Origin: Anaerolineaceae bacterium
GTDB taxonomy: Bacteria > Chloroflexota > Anaerolineae > Anaerolineales > Anaerolineaceae
Reading direction: 5' to 3'
Length of the DNA stretch: 5,379 bases
Assembly (NCBI GenBank): GCA_021107195.1
Contig: JAIOTF010000185.1
Coordinates: 1-5,379, forward strand
Shown: one piece after another, positions 1-5,154 of the stretch
Numbering within the stretch: the first letter of the stretch is position 1
How the letters are laid out: every line of letters starts with the position of its first letter
Notes under the pieces: model-generated
Told to the model about the DNA's origin: nothing
Database searches by the model: none
Seen by the model: only the letters and a program-made list of their open reading frames with translations
Translations under genes and position numbers: made by a program

Positions 1-807
1 CCGAATCACATCCAAAGTTACAAATTCTTCTTCACTCTCCAGTACGATATCCGTCGCCAGCGCACACAATCGGATAATCTCCCGCGGTACGCCGTTGGAT
101 TGTTCATATAACAATTCAAATGCATCGTCATCGATCAAAGGCTGGCTGCGCCCACCCACCCGCAGACGGAAAATCACCATTTGCAAGGCACTGGCCAGGG
201 TCAATGAGGGGAGCACCAATCGCGTGAAGATACGTGCGTTCACAGCTTTATTGGTTGCGAACAAAGGCTCCATTTCCCGTTGGCCAAAAGCCAACACTTG
301 CACCACCTTGGAATCGTAATCAAAATTATACAAACGATGAATGACCTCCAATGCCTCGGCGTTCATCAACTGGGCATCATCCAGCATCACCACCACATTC
401 TGGCCGGAAGTATAGAAGCTGGCCATCATCTTTTCGAGCTCCCCCATCTGCCGCTGGAAACTGCGCTGCGGTGAAGCCCCAAAGGCACTTGATATTTGCC
501 GGGCGGCATCCATCGCCGACTTGAAAGCCGCTGTATGGATATAACAAATCTGGATGCCTTCCTCAGCTGCGTACAAATCATACAGGCGCCGGGCTAAAGA
601 GCTTTTGCCCATGCCCATGTCACCAGTGATCAACGCCAGTCCGCGGCGGCGCGAAATAACTGCCACCGCCTGCCGGTAGACACCCAGGTGTTCATTTCCC
701 AAATACAGATAGCGCGGATCAGCCGAAAGTTTGAAAGGATCTTCTTTCAAACCCAGGCTTTCCAAGCGCGCCATTCGCCATTCTAAATCATTGAGGTGAT
801 CAAACAT
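1..807 (-). CDS. ExeA/TniB-like AAA+ ATPase, 3' end cut by window edge
   Basis: I see an open frame of 269 codons on the minus strand, from ATG at 807 to the window edge with no stop. The start is supported by GGAGG at 821-817, nine bases upstream. Residues 22-42 (EDPFKLSADPRYLYLGNEHLG) match the N-terminal ExeA/GspA-type signature. Walker A is GDMGMGKSS (62-70), Walker B is VVVMLDDAQ (138-146), a sensor-1-like stretch is LAFGQREME (172-180), and an arginine-finger-like region is NARIFTRLVLP (190-200), followed by a helical lid domain. This family comprises ATPases of type II secretion (ExeA) and, more often in accessory DNA, target-selection or helper ATPases of Mu/Tn552/Tn7-like transposons (TniB, TnsC, MuB relatives). 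There is no peptidoglycan-binding or membrane segment in the visible part, so I favour a soluble DNA-transaction ATPase. It is divergent from the parA gene and shares its upstream region. The exact role is unknown; the family call is firm. Confidence 0.85.
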   Translation of the reverse strand, partial: MFDHLNDLEWRMARLESLGLKEDPFKLSADPRYLYLGNEHLGVYRQAVAVISRRRGLALITGDMGMGKSSLARRLYDLYAAEEGIQICYIHTAAFKSAMDAARQISSAFGASPQRSFQRQMGELEKMMASFYTSGQNVVVMLDDAQLMNAEALEVIHRLYNFDYDSKVVQVLAFGQREMEPLFATNKAVNARIFTRLVLPSLTLASALQMVIFRLRVGGRSQPLIDDDAFELLYEQSNGVPREIIRLCALATDIVLESEEEFVTLDVIR

Positions 808-894
808 GACCTAATTCCTCCGACCTGTAGTAATTATTGCACTAAATCTGAAAAAAAGCAATACATTTAACGCTATTGTTGCCTCAACTTTACT

Positions 895-940
895 ATATTA
901 GCTTATTTTTATTGATTTAGGGGATAAATTATGCTAATAT
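895..940. promoter_or_regulatory. Inverted repeat in the divergent control region
   Basis: ATATTAGC (895-902) and its exact reverse complement GCTAATAT (933-940) lie 30 bp apart between the divergent ATPase and parA genes. The right arm contains the -10 hexamer of the rightward promoter. The left arm presents the same TAATAT hexamer on the minus strand, where it could act as a leftward -10 for the ATPase gene, though no good -35 lies upstream of it. The arrangement is symmetrical and could be a two-site operator or simply two -10 boxes back to back. AT-richness makes chance a real possibility. Confidence 0.35.
912..940 (+). promoter_or_regulatory. Sigma-70-type promoter of the parA1-parB operon
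   Basis: The -35 TTGATT (912-917), a 17-bp spacer and the -10 TAATAT (935-940) preceded by TG at 932-933 form an extended -10 promoter. Transcription would begin near 947 and leave a leader of about 70 bases before the parA1 ATG. A second -35-like hexamer, TTGACA (940-945), overlaps but has no convincing -10 at the right distance. Spacing and extended -10 make this the best rightward promoter in the gap. Confidence 0.6.
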
Positions 941-1016
941 TGACATATATACCACAGAATTGTTACTTAACTTGTCAAAGTCAGGGTTTTTAGTTCATTT
1001 CTAAAGAAGGAAGCGT

Positions 1017-1868
1017 ATGGCTGTAACCATAACGATTGCAAACGAAAAAGGCGGGGTTGGCAAAACCACCACCGCCATCAATCTGGCAGCCGGTCTGGCA
1101 CTGCGATTGAGCGACCAGCCTGGCGTATTTGGCCGCATCCTGTTGATCGATATGGATCCGCAGGGGCATGCTCTGATGGCGGCTGCTTTTGGACAACATA
1201 CGGCCCCAGCGCATCAATCCCTGTCGGCGCTGCTCACCGAATCGCCCCCGCCCTCCATCCAACCCATGCTGCGCCAGGGTGAGCACCACCCCAACCTGTT
1301 TTATGTGCCCAGCCACCGCACTTCCATGTCCGAAGCCTCCCGCGTGCTGCCCACGTTGATGGCGAACGAAAGCCGTTTGCTGGGCGCCTTGCAGCCAGTG
1401 CAGAATCAATTCGCCTACATCATCATTGATACCCCGCCAACCACCGGAGACCTTTTGATCAATGCCTTGGTTGCAGCTTCGCACGTCGTCATTCCTGTGG
1501 AGACCAGTTACCTGGGCGTCTCAGGCTTGCGGGAACTGCAACGCACCATTGAAGCAGTGCAATTGCACTTCCGCCCTGACCTGCGCATCTTCGGCTATCT
1601 GCCCACCCTGTGCGATGAGCAGCGCGGCGAGACTCAGGAGATACTCCAGGAACTGGAACGCCGCTACCCGCAGGTGGTGCTTCCGCCAATCCACAAATCT
1701 TCAGATCTGGCCTACGCCCACTCCAGCCACATGGATGTCTTCACTTATCGCCCACCGCGCCGCCGTTCGGCACAAATATTGTCCTCCAGTTCACGCGCCA
1801 CCCAAGAATACGAACAACTTGTGGACAGTGTGCTCAACGCAACCTGGCGTTTGGTCACGAATGGTTGA
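1017..1868 (+). CDS. parA: ParA/Soj-family partition ATPase (cassette 1)
   Basis: The product is a 283-residue P-loop ATPase of the ParA/MinD superfamily. It would bind non-specifically to the nucleoid as an ATP dimer and move a ParB-bound centromere. The deviant Walker A is NEKGGVGKTTT (9-19), with signature Lys11 and catalytic Lys16. Walker A' is DMDPQGH (45-51) and Walker B is YIIIDTPP (134-141). There is no N-terminal helix-turn-helix, so it is the short Soj-like form. It is about 30 residues longer than typical Soj, partly from a small insert near 31-40 and an arginine-rich stretch YRPPRRR (244-250) that may contact DNA. ATG at 1017 is chosen because GAAGGA (1006-1011) precedes it and the Walker A motif begins at residue 9, as usual for the family. 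The ParB gene follows 134 bp downstream, with a GTAACCGCGGTTAC palindrome starting four bases after the stop. It likely shares transcription with parB. Confidence 0.93.
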   Translation: MAVTITIANEKGGVGKTTTAINLAAGLALRLSDQPGVFGRILLIDMDPQGHALMAAAFGQHTAPAHQSLSALLTESPPPSIQPMLRQGEHHPNLFYVPSHRTSMSEASRVLPTLMANESRLLGALQPVQNQFAYIIIDTPPTTGDLLINALVAASHVVIPVETSYLGVSGLRELQRTIEAVQLHFRPDLRIFGYLPTLCDEQRGETQEILQELERRYPQVVLPPIHKSSDLAYAHSSHMDVFTYRPPRRRSAQILSSSSRATQEYEQLVDSVLNATWRLVTNG

Positions 1869-1871
1869 TTC

Positions 1872-1885
1872 GTAACCGCGGTTAC
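1872..1885. promoter_or_regulatory. 14-bp palindrome, candidate parS or operator (copy 1)
   Basis: GTAACCGCGGTTAC is a perfect 14-bp palindrome starting four bases after the parA1 stop codon. The same 14 bases form the centre of the 44-bp palindrome at 4929-4972. To the right of the core the resemblance continues imperfectly: ACAGTTTGTG here versus ACACTTTGTT there. The repeated occurrence in a partition region suggests a ParB-binding centromere or a shared operator. LacI-family repressor sites can look similar (palindromes with a central CG), so identity is not settled. Confidence 0.55.
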
Positions 1886-1892
1886 AGTTTGT

Positions 1893-1957
1893 GCTTTGCC
1901 CTACTCTTAAGCCCCAAACCAAATGCCTCCTGCCTAATACTACCGTCAAGGCAAAGC
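1893..1957. repeat. Inverted repeat in the parA1-parB gap
   Basis: GCTTTGCC (1893-1900) is exactly complementary to GGCAAAGC (1950-1957) across a 49-base spacer. In RNA it could form a long-looped stem between parA1 and parB, ending 45 bases before the parB ATG. No T-tract follows, so it is not an intrinsic terminator. It could influence relative expression or be a spaced operator; chance is possible. Confidence 0.3.
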
Positions 1958-1990
1958 CTATGATTTTGATTGATCGAGTTTGTACGAAAA

Positions 1991-1994
1991 GAGG
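1991..1994 (+). promoter_or_regulatory. Ribosome binding site fixing the parB start
   Basis: GAGG (within AAGAGGAAAA) sits eight bases before ATG at 2003. An in-frame TTG at 1970 would add eleven residues but has no Shine-Dalgarno sequence at a usable distance. The ATG at 2003 is therefore the likely start. Confidence 0.75.
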
Positions 1995-2002
1995 AAAAAA
2001 CA

Positions 2003-3157
2003 ATGGCTGCCAGTAAACGAAAACGATTCAATGCTTTTGAGGATTTTCCAGGAAACGATGAAACCTCCCAATCCCAGGAGCCAACAGCCGTGTCTTTTAT
2101 GGCAAAGCCGGCAGCAGAACCTTTGGCGCAGGTAGAACGCATCGAACGCCTGAAACCCAGCCAGATTATGCCTGACCGTTTTCAACCTCGACGGTTGCTG
2201 CCAGGTTCTATCCGGCAGCCCTTCTACCGGGGAGAGATTGACTGCTATCAGGCTGCCGCCGAGTGGCTTCACCTGGCCCGCCAAGACGCTGGACACCGCA
2301 CCCAAATCGACAATCTGCTTGCCATGGGCAATTCCTTTGAAACCCACGGCCAGATCAAACCCATCACTGGTTCCTGGGTCAATGCCCCCCAGGGGCAATA
2401 CTATTTCCAAATTGAAACCGGTGAGCGCCGCTTTTGGGCTGCTTGCTTGCGCGCCGTTTCAGAAGGCGCTGAAGATGAACCCCTTCTGCGGGTAGAAGTT
2501 GTGCAGCTACCCTCCCGCCAGCGCCAGGTATTGGAAAACCGGCATGCCGAAACCCCATCAGCGGTCAGCCAGGCATGTGAGATCGCCTCGCTAATCCTCT
2601 CTGAACAAGACAAACAGCCCAACCATGACACACAAGATGAATATGAATACTTCCGCGCGGCCCGTGCTCAGCGTATGCCAGCCGGTCTGTGGAATAAATT
2701 GATCCCGATCATGCAGCTCACCCGGCCGCGCATGGTGCAATTTCTCAACATCTTGCAGCTTCCTTCCCCCTTGCTGGACCTGGCTGACCGCTACCGGCTG
2801 CCTGAACGTGTGCTGCGTGAAGTACTGACCCTTTCGCCGGACGACTGGGAAGATGCCATTCGGCTTAGTATCCAGAATGAGATGACATCAGAACAAGTCG
2901 CGCAGTTGGCGAAAAAGCCAATAGACAGCACCAAACGCACCAGCCGTACTGCCCCTGCCACGCACCGGCCGGAGAAAACAGCAATTGGTGGTTTACGCCG
3001 CTTTGCCAACGCCATCAATAATCTGGATCGCCTGGCGCAGGCACAAACCCTTGATACCGTGGCGGATGAATTGATCACCAGTGACCAGGCAGATGAGATG
3101 ATCGCATTCATGGAAGAATTGACCCATCTCCTCCATGCCCGCCGCAAACGAATGTAA
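2003..3157 (+). CDS. parB: ParB/Spo0J-family centromere-binding protein (cassette 1)
   Basis: The product is a 384-residue ParB/RepB/Spo0J relative, the expected centromere-binding partner of the upstream ParA. The N-terminal ParB domain starts with IERLKPSQIMPDRFQPR (47-63), continues at HGQIKPITG (115-123) and has the phosphate-binding/CTPase motif TGERRFWAA (139-147). A degenerate second box is LENRHAETPSAVSQA (177-191). A helix-turn-helix-like segment, LTRPRMVQFLNILQLPSPLL (239-258), fits the family's DNA-binding domain. The C-terminus (about 331-384) is basic and helical and could dimerise. Oddities: about 35-40 extra residues (roughly 66-110) lie between the QPR motif and the QIKPI motif, which are usually only about 20 residues apart. 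The ENxxR motif is also altered to ENRHAE. The basic N-terminal tail (KRKR, 5-8) might touch ParA or DNA. The gene ends in a clear terminator at 3204-3242. The family is firm; CTP hydrolysis is inferred from the GERR motif. Confidence 0.88.
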   Translation: MAASKRKRFNAFEDFPGNDETSQSQEPTAVSFMAKPAAEPLAQVERIERLKPSQIMPDRFQPRRLLPGSIRQPFYRGEIDCYQAAAEWLHLARQDAGHRTQIDNLLAMGNSFETHGQIKPITGSWVNAPQGQYYFQIETGERRFWAACLRAVSEGAEDEPLLRVEVVQLPSRQRQVLENRHAETPSAVSQACEIASLILSEQDKQPNHDTQDEYEYFRAARAQRMPAGLWNKLIPIMQLTRPRMVQFLNILQLPSPLLDLADRYRLPERVLREVLTLSPDDWEDAIRLSIQNEMTSEQVAQLAKKPIDSTKRTSRTAPATHRPEKTAIGGLRRFANAINNLDRLAQAQTLDTVADELITSDQADEMIAFMEELTHLLHARRKRM

Positions 3158-3203
3158 AGAAAACTCACATAAGCAATCAACTTCACCTCATAGACGCCAT
3201 TCA

Positions 3204-3242
3204 TCTCCTGCAATTTTCAATACTTGCAGGAGAAATTTTTTT
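3204..3242 (+). terminator. Rho-independent terminator after parB
   Basis: A perfect 10-bp stem, TCTCCTGCAA (3204-3213) with TTGCAGGAGA (3224-3233), encloses a 10-base loop. It is followed by AA and seven consecutive Ts (3236-3242). It lies 46 bases beyond the parB stop and should close the parA1-parB operon, separating its transcription from that of cassette 2. Confidence 0.9.
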
Positions 3243-3575
3243 CGCAGAAAACCACATATTCATAAAATCTTTGCCCGTTCAGAACGATCCATCTCAAGTG
3301 GGCATTTCCTGCCAGAAGAAGAGTCCGACACTTCATTCTTAACATAGTATTTCTGTACAGCAGATCAACCAATTCAAACATCAACGTTTGACATTAAAGA
3401 AAAACCCATCACATCACGAAAACCTGTGAACGCTACTCAATATACTTTTTCCAGCCCTCAAAATTATGCAAATACCCAAATCGTTCTATTGGCCGATTTT
3501 AAGCAATACTCCTCCCTCCGTAGCAATATGGGTTTACGAGCCGCTATTCGCTAAAAACCCACTATAAAACCTCAC

Positions 3576-3669
3576 AAGGGGCGACCTTGTATTTTACTCA
3601 GGGTCGCCCCTAAGGGTCGCACCTTGACTTTTCCCCCTTAAAACCACTATAATTACCAGGGTCGCCCCT
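3576..3669. promoter_or_regulatory. Operator-like cluster: four AGGG-TCGC-CCCT units around the parA2 promoter
   Basis: Four related units are visible: an inverted, slightly shorter copy at 3576-3589 (AAGGGGCGACCTTG); direct copies AGGGTCGCCCCT at 3600-3611 and 3658-3669; and AGGGTCGCACCT at 3613-3624. The second and third are in tandem with a 13-bp period. Each is an interrupted palindrome (AGGG, TCGC core, CCCT), as expected for a dimeric repressor site. The third touches the -35 box and the fourth covers the predicted transcription start, so binding would block RNA polymerase. The RHH protein encoded by this operon is the natural candidate ligand by analogy with ParG/omega-type autoregulators. 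That pairing is inference. Confidence 0.65.
3624..3653 (+). promoter_or_regulatory. Sigma-70 promoter of the parA2-RHH operon
   Basis: TTGACT (3624-3629), an 18-bp spacer and a consensus TATAAT (3648-3653) form a strong promoter. Transcription would start near 3660, inside the fourth operator-like unit, giving a leader of about 66 bases. The near-consensus boxes combined with overlapping operators suggest a strong promoter held down by repression. Confidence 0.75.
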
Positions 3670-3672
3670 AAA

Positions 3673-3696
3673 CAGCGATTAATCAATATTTCGCTG
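3673..3696 (+). promoter_or_regulatory. Stem-loop in the parA2 leader
   Basis: CAGCGA (3673-3678) and TCGCTG (3691-3696) form a perfect 6-bp stem around a 12-base AT-rich loop in the untranslated leader. An 8-bp palindrome CGCCGGCG (3701-3708) lies just upstream of the AAGGAA ribosome site (3711-3716). The structures could tune mRNA stability or translation. The stem is short, so functional meaning is uncertain. Confidence 0.35.
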
Positions 3697-3725
3697 ACGT
3701 CGCCGGCGCAAAGGAAGTGAACATC

Positions 3726-4496
3726 ATGGAAATCATCGCATTTGCCAACCAAAAAGGTGGTGTAGGTAAAACTACCACTGCTATCACCCTGGCTGCCGGG
3801 TTGGGACAAAAAGGCTACCGCACCTTGCTTGTAGATTTGGATCCTCAAGGGCATGTTGCTTTTGCGCTGGGGTTTGAAAAGAAACCCGCCCCGTATCAAC
3901 TCATCTGCCTGGAAGCGCCCTTGAAAAGCCTGGTCATCCCGGCCCGTCCAAACCTTGACATTCTGCCCAGCAATAAACTGAGCGAAAAGGTCAAGCGTCA
4001 CATTACCCTGTCAGACTTTCGCGAAACCATTTTGCTGGATATCTTTAAGAAAACTTCCTATGACTACATTCTCCTGGATTTGGCGCCATCTCTGGATGTG
4101 TTACATGTCAACGGTCTGGTCGCCAGTGACTGGGTAGTGATCCCCACCCGTCTGGATGCAATGGCGGTCGATGGCGTCAAAGAAGTGCTTTTGACCATGG
4201 GCGAAATTTCAAAGCGAAGCCACAGCTTCAAAGGATATTTTATTCTGCCCACCTTCTTTGAAAGGATCACAAAAGAGACTCTGACCCAGTTCCAGGAGAT
4301 CGTGCAGGCTTTTGGCTCAAACGTATGGCCACCGATACCACGCGACACACGTGTGCGTGAATCCTCGGCTTATGGTAAAACCCCCTGGGAATACACGCCG
4401 CATTCGCCTGCGATATGCGGTTACGAGAGCAAACGTGGCCGCATTGGCGGTTATGCCCAGGTGTTAGAACATTTACTGGAGGTCACCAATGGTTAA
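3726..4496 (+). CDS. parA: ParA/Soj-family partition ATPase (cassette 2)
   Basis: The product is a 256-residue ParA ATPase, close to the usual Soj-like length and without an N-terminal DNA-binding extension. The deviant Walker A is NQKGGVGKTTT (8-18), with signature Lys10 and catalytic Lys15. Walker A' is VDLDPQGH (36-43) and Walker B is YILLDLAPS (114-122). The C-terminal part IPRDTRVRESSAYGKTPWEY (204-223) matches the conserved Soj/ParA IPR..R..E....GK segment. ATG at 3726 is chosen over an in-frame GTG at 3717 because AAGGAA (3711-3716) gives nine bases of spacing to the ATG and none to the GTG. The sequence differs strongly from ParA1, so this is not a recent duplication. Its stop overlaps the start of the RHH gene by eight bases, implying translational coupling. 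It should form an ATP-dependent nucleoid-binding dimer stimulated by that small partner. Confidence 0.92.
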   Translation: MEIIAFANQKGGVGKTTTAITLAAGLGQKGYRTLLVDLDPQGHVAFALGFEKKPAPYQLICLEAPLKSLVIPARPNLDILPSNKLSEKVKRHITLSDFRETILLDIFKKTSYDYILLDLAPSLDVLHVNGLVASDWVVIPTRLDAMAVDGVKEVLLTMGEISKRSHSFKGYFILPTFFERITKETLTQFQEIVQAFGSNVWPPIPRDTRVRESSAYGKTPWEYTPHSPAICGYESKRGRIGGYAQVLEHLLEVTNG

Positions 4497-4866
4497 GAAT
4501 CAACGTCGCCAGCCTTTATTGGACCCGGCAGTTGCTGATCTATTGAGCGGTATGGAAAAACGTCAGGCAGAAGCACAGCTGCCCCGCCGTCAACGGGAAA
4601 AGATTGCCAAAGAACGCGCCAAGATCCAGGCCCGGCGTCAACAGCGTGTCACATACGATTTACCACCTGTTGTGCGTCAGACCATAAAAAGTCTGGCTGA
4701 AAAAGAAAGCGTACCTGCCAGCCAAGTTGTCACCTTGGCCCTTTTGCGGTTTTTAAAAGCATACCAGGAGGGAATTATCAATCTGGGAGAAATAAAAGAA
4801 TCCTCTCGCAGCCCGCGTTATGACTGGAATTTGATCTTTCCGGATGACATGATGCCAAAAAAATAA
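4489..4866 (+). CDS. Small ribbon-helix-helix DNA-binding protein, probable ParA2 partner
   Basis: The product has 125 residues. The middle looks like a ribbon-helix-helix (MetJ/Arc/CopG) fold: beta strand RVTYDLP (53-59), helix 1 PVVRQTIKSLAEKES (60-74), a turn, and helix 2 PASQVVTLALLRFLKAYQEG (76-95). The N-terminal 50 residues are highly charged (RQAEAQLPRRQREKIAKERA, 25-44). They could be a flexible arm that stimulates ParA, as the N-terminal arm of ParG does. A C-terminal tail with YDWNLIFPDD (111-120) is unusual. ATG at 4489 overlaps the parA2 stop and has GGAGG (4478-4482) six bases upstream. Type Ib partition loci pair a short ParA with an RHH protein that binds the centromere and represses its own promoter. 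I infer that role from fold and position. The alternative is an antitoxin- or CopG-like repressor, but no toxin gene follows. Confidence 0.75.
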   Translation: MVKNQRRQPLLDPAVADLLSGMEKRQAEAQLPRRQREKIAKERAKIQARRQQRVTYDLPPVVRQTIKSLAEKESVPASQVVTLALLRFLKAYQEGIINLGEIKESSRSPRYDWNLIFPDDMMPKK

Positions 4867-4897
4867 ACCTGAGAAATAGCGTGTGTCTCTTTTGCAA

Positions 4898-4930
4898 GGC
4901 TGCTGATAAACAACCAGGCAGCCCTGTTTT
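4898..4930 (+). terminator. Weak intrinsic-terminator-like hairpin after cassette 2
   Basis: GGCTGC (4898-4903) and GCAGCC (4918-4923) form a 6-bp GC-rich stem around 14 bases, followed by CTG and four Ts (4927-4930). It lies 31 bases past the RHH stop. The T-tract is short and merges into the 44-bp palindrome, so efficiency is doubtful. Confidence 0.4.
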
Positions 4931-4972
4931 AAACGAACAAAGTGTAACCGCGGTTACACTTTGTTCGTTTAA
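4929..4972. repeat. Perfect 44-bp palindrome with GTAACCGCGGTTAC core (copy 2)
   Basis: Positions 4929-4950 are exactly the reverse complement of 4951-4972, with no loop and the dyad at 4950/4951. The centre 4944-4957 is GTAACCGCGGTTAC, identical to 1872-1885. The arms read ACAAAGT outward to the left and ACTTTGT to the right. No T-tract follows on either strand, so it is not an ordinary terminator. Candidates are a parS-like centromere, an operator for a multimeric repressor, a cruciform or resolution site. The palindrome is certain; the function is not. Confidence 0.9.
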
Positions 4973-5123
4973 GAATAAAAGCACATGATCACTTTGTTGC
5001 CTGATACTTGCACCTGCGCCAAGCTCGGTGCAGTGCAGATGAAACAACAAACCCTTTTGAAAATTCTTATGGGAATTTAAACTCTACACTTCCTTGTTCT
5101 ATTCAGGGAAGATTAAAAGAATA

Positions 5124-5154
5124 TTTAACGTCGATTAAAGTCGTTAAAGAGTCG
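5124..5154. repeat. Helically phased GTCG motifs with inverted repeat
   Basis: GTCG occurs at 5130, 5140 and 5151, about one helical turn apart, each followed by AT-rich bases. TTTAACG (5124-5130) and CGTTAAA (5142-5148) form an inverted repeat around an 11-base spacer. Phasing would place three sites on one DNA face. The units are short and chance is possible. Confidence 0.3.

Larger units (their letters stand above)
3158..3716. other. Non-coding gap between the two partition cassettes
   Basis: This 559-bp gap has no credible gene. Its left end holds the parB terminator (3204-3242) and its right end the parA2 control region (3554-3716). The middle, 3243-3553, is AT-rich. There I see only small items: an inverted repeat TCAAAC/GTTTGA (3374-3379 and 3386-3391), two AGCAATA direct repeats 20 bp apart (3502-3508, 3522-3528), and a possible hairpin GGGTTT/AAACCC (3530-3535, 3555-3560). 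No tRNA or recognisable small RNA is visible. Confidence 0.6.

Noticed and set aside
95..474. Two plus-strand open frames
   Set aside because: They lie opposite the well-supported ExeA-like ATPase gene and have no protein-like features.
990..1484. Minus-strand open frame of 164 codons opposite parA1
   Set aside because: Parallel parA1 carries all Walker motifs and an RBS; the antisense frame is a shadow.
1462..1875. Open frame of 137 codons inside parA1
   Set aside because: Out-of-frame overlap rich in Cys/Arg/Pro, with no motif and no ribosome site.
1970..2002. Upstream TTG start for ParB
   Set aside because: No Shine-Dalgarno sequence upstream, whereas ATG at 2003 has GAGG at good spacing.
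3135..3347. Open frame of 70 codons overlapping the parB end
   Set aside because: It reads straight through the strong terminator hairpin and has no recognisable features or ribosome site.
3388..3393. TTGACA as a -35 box in the middle of the inter-cassette gap
   Set aside because: No -10-like hexamer lies 16-18 bp downstream and no gene starts nearby.
4929..4972. 44-bp palindrome as a rho-independent terminator
   Set aside because: There is no T-tract after it on either strand and no loop; the flanks are AAGAATAAAA (plus) and a C/G-containing sequence (minus).
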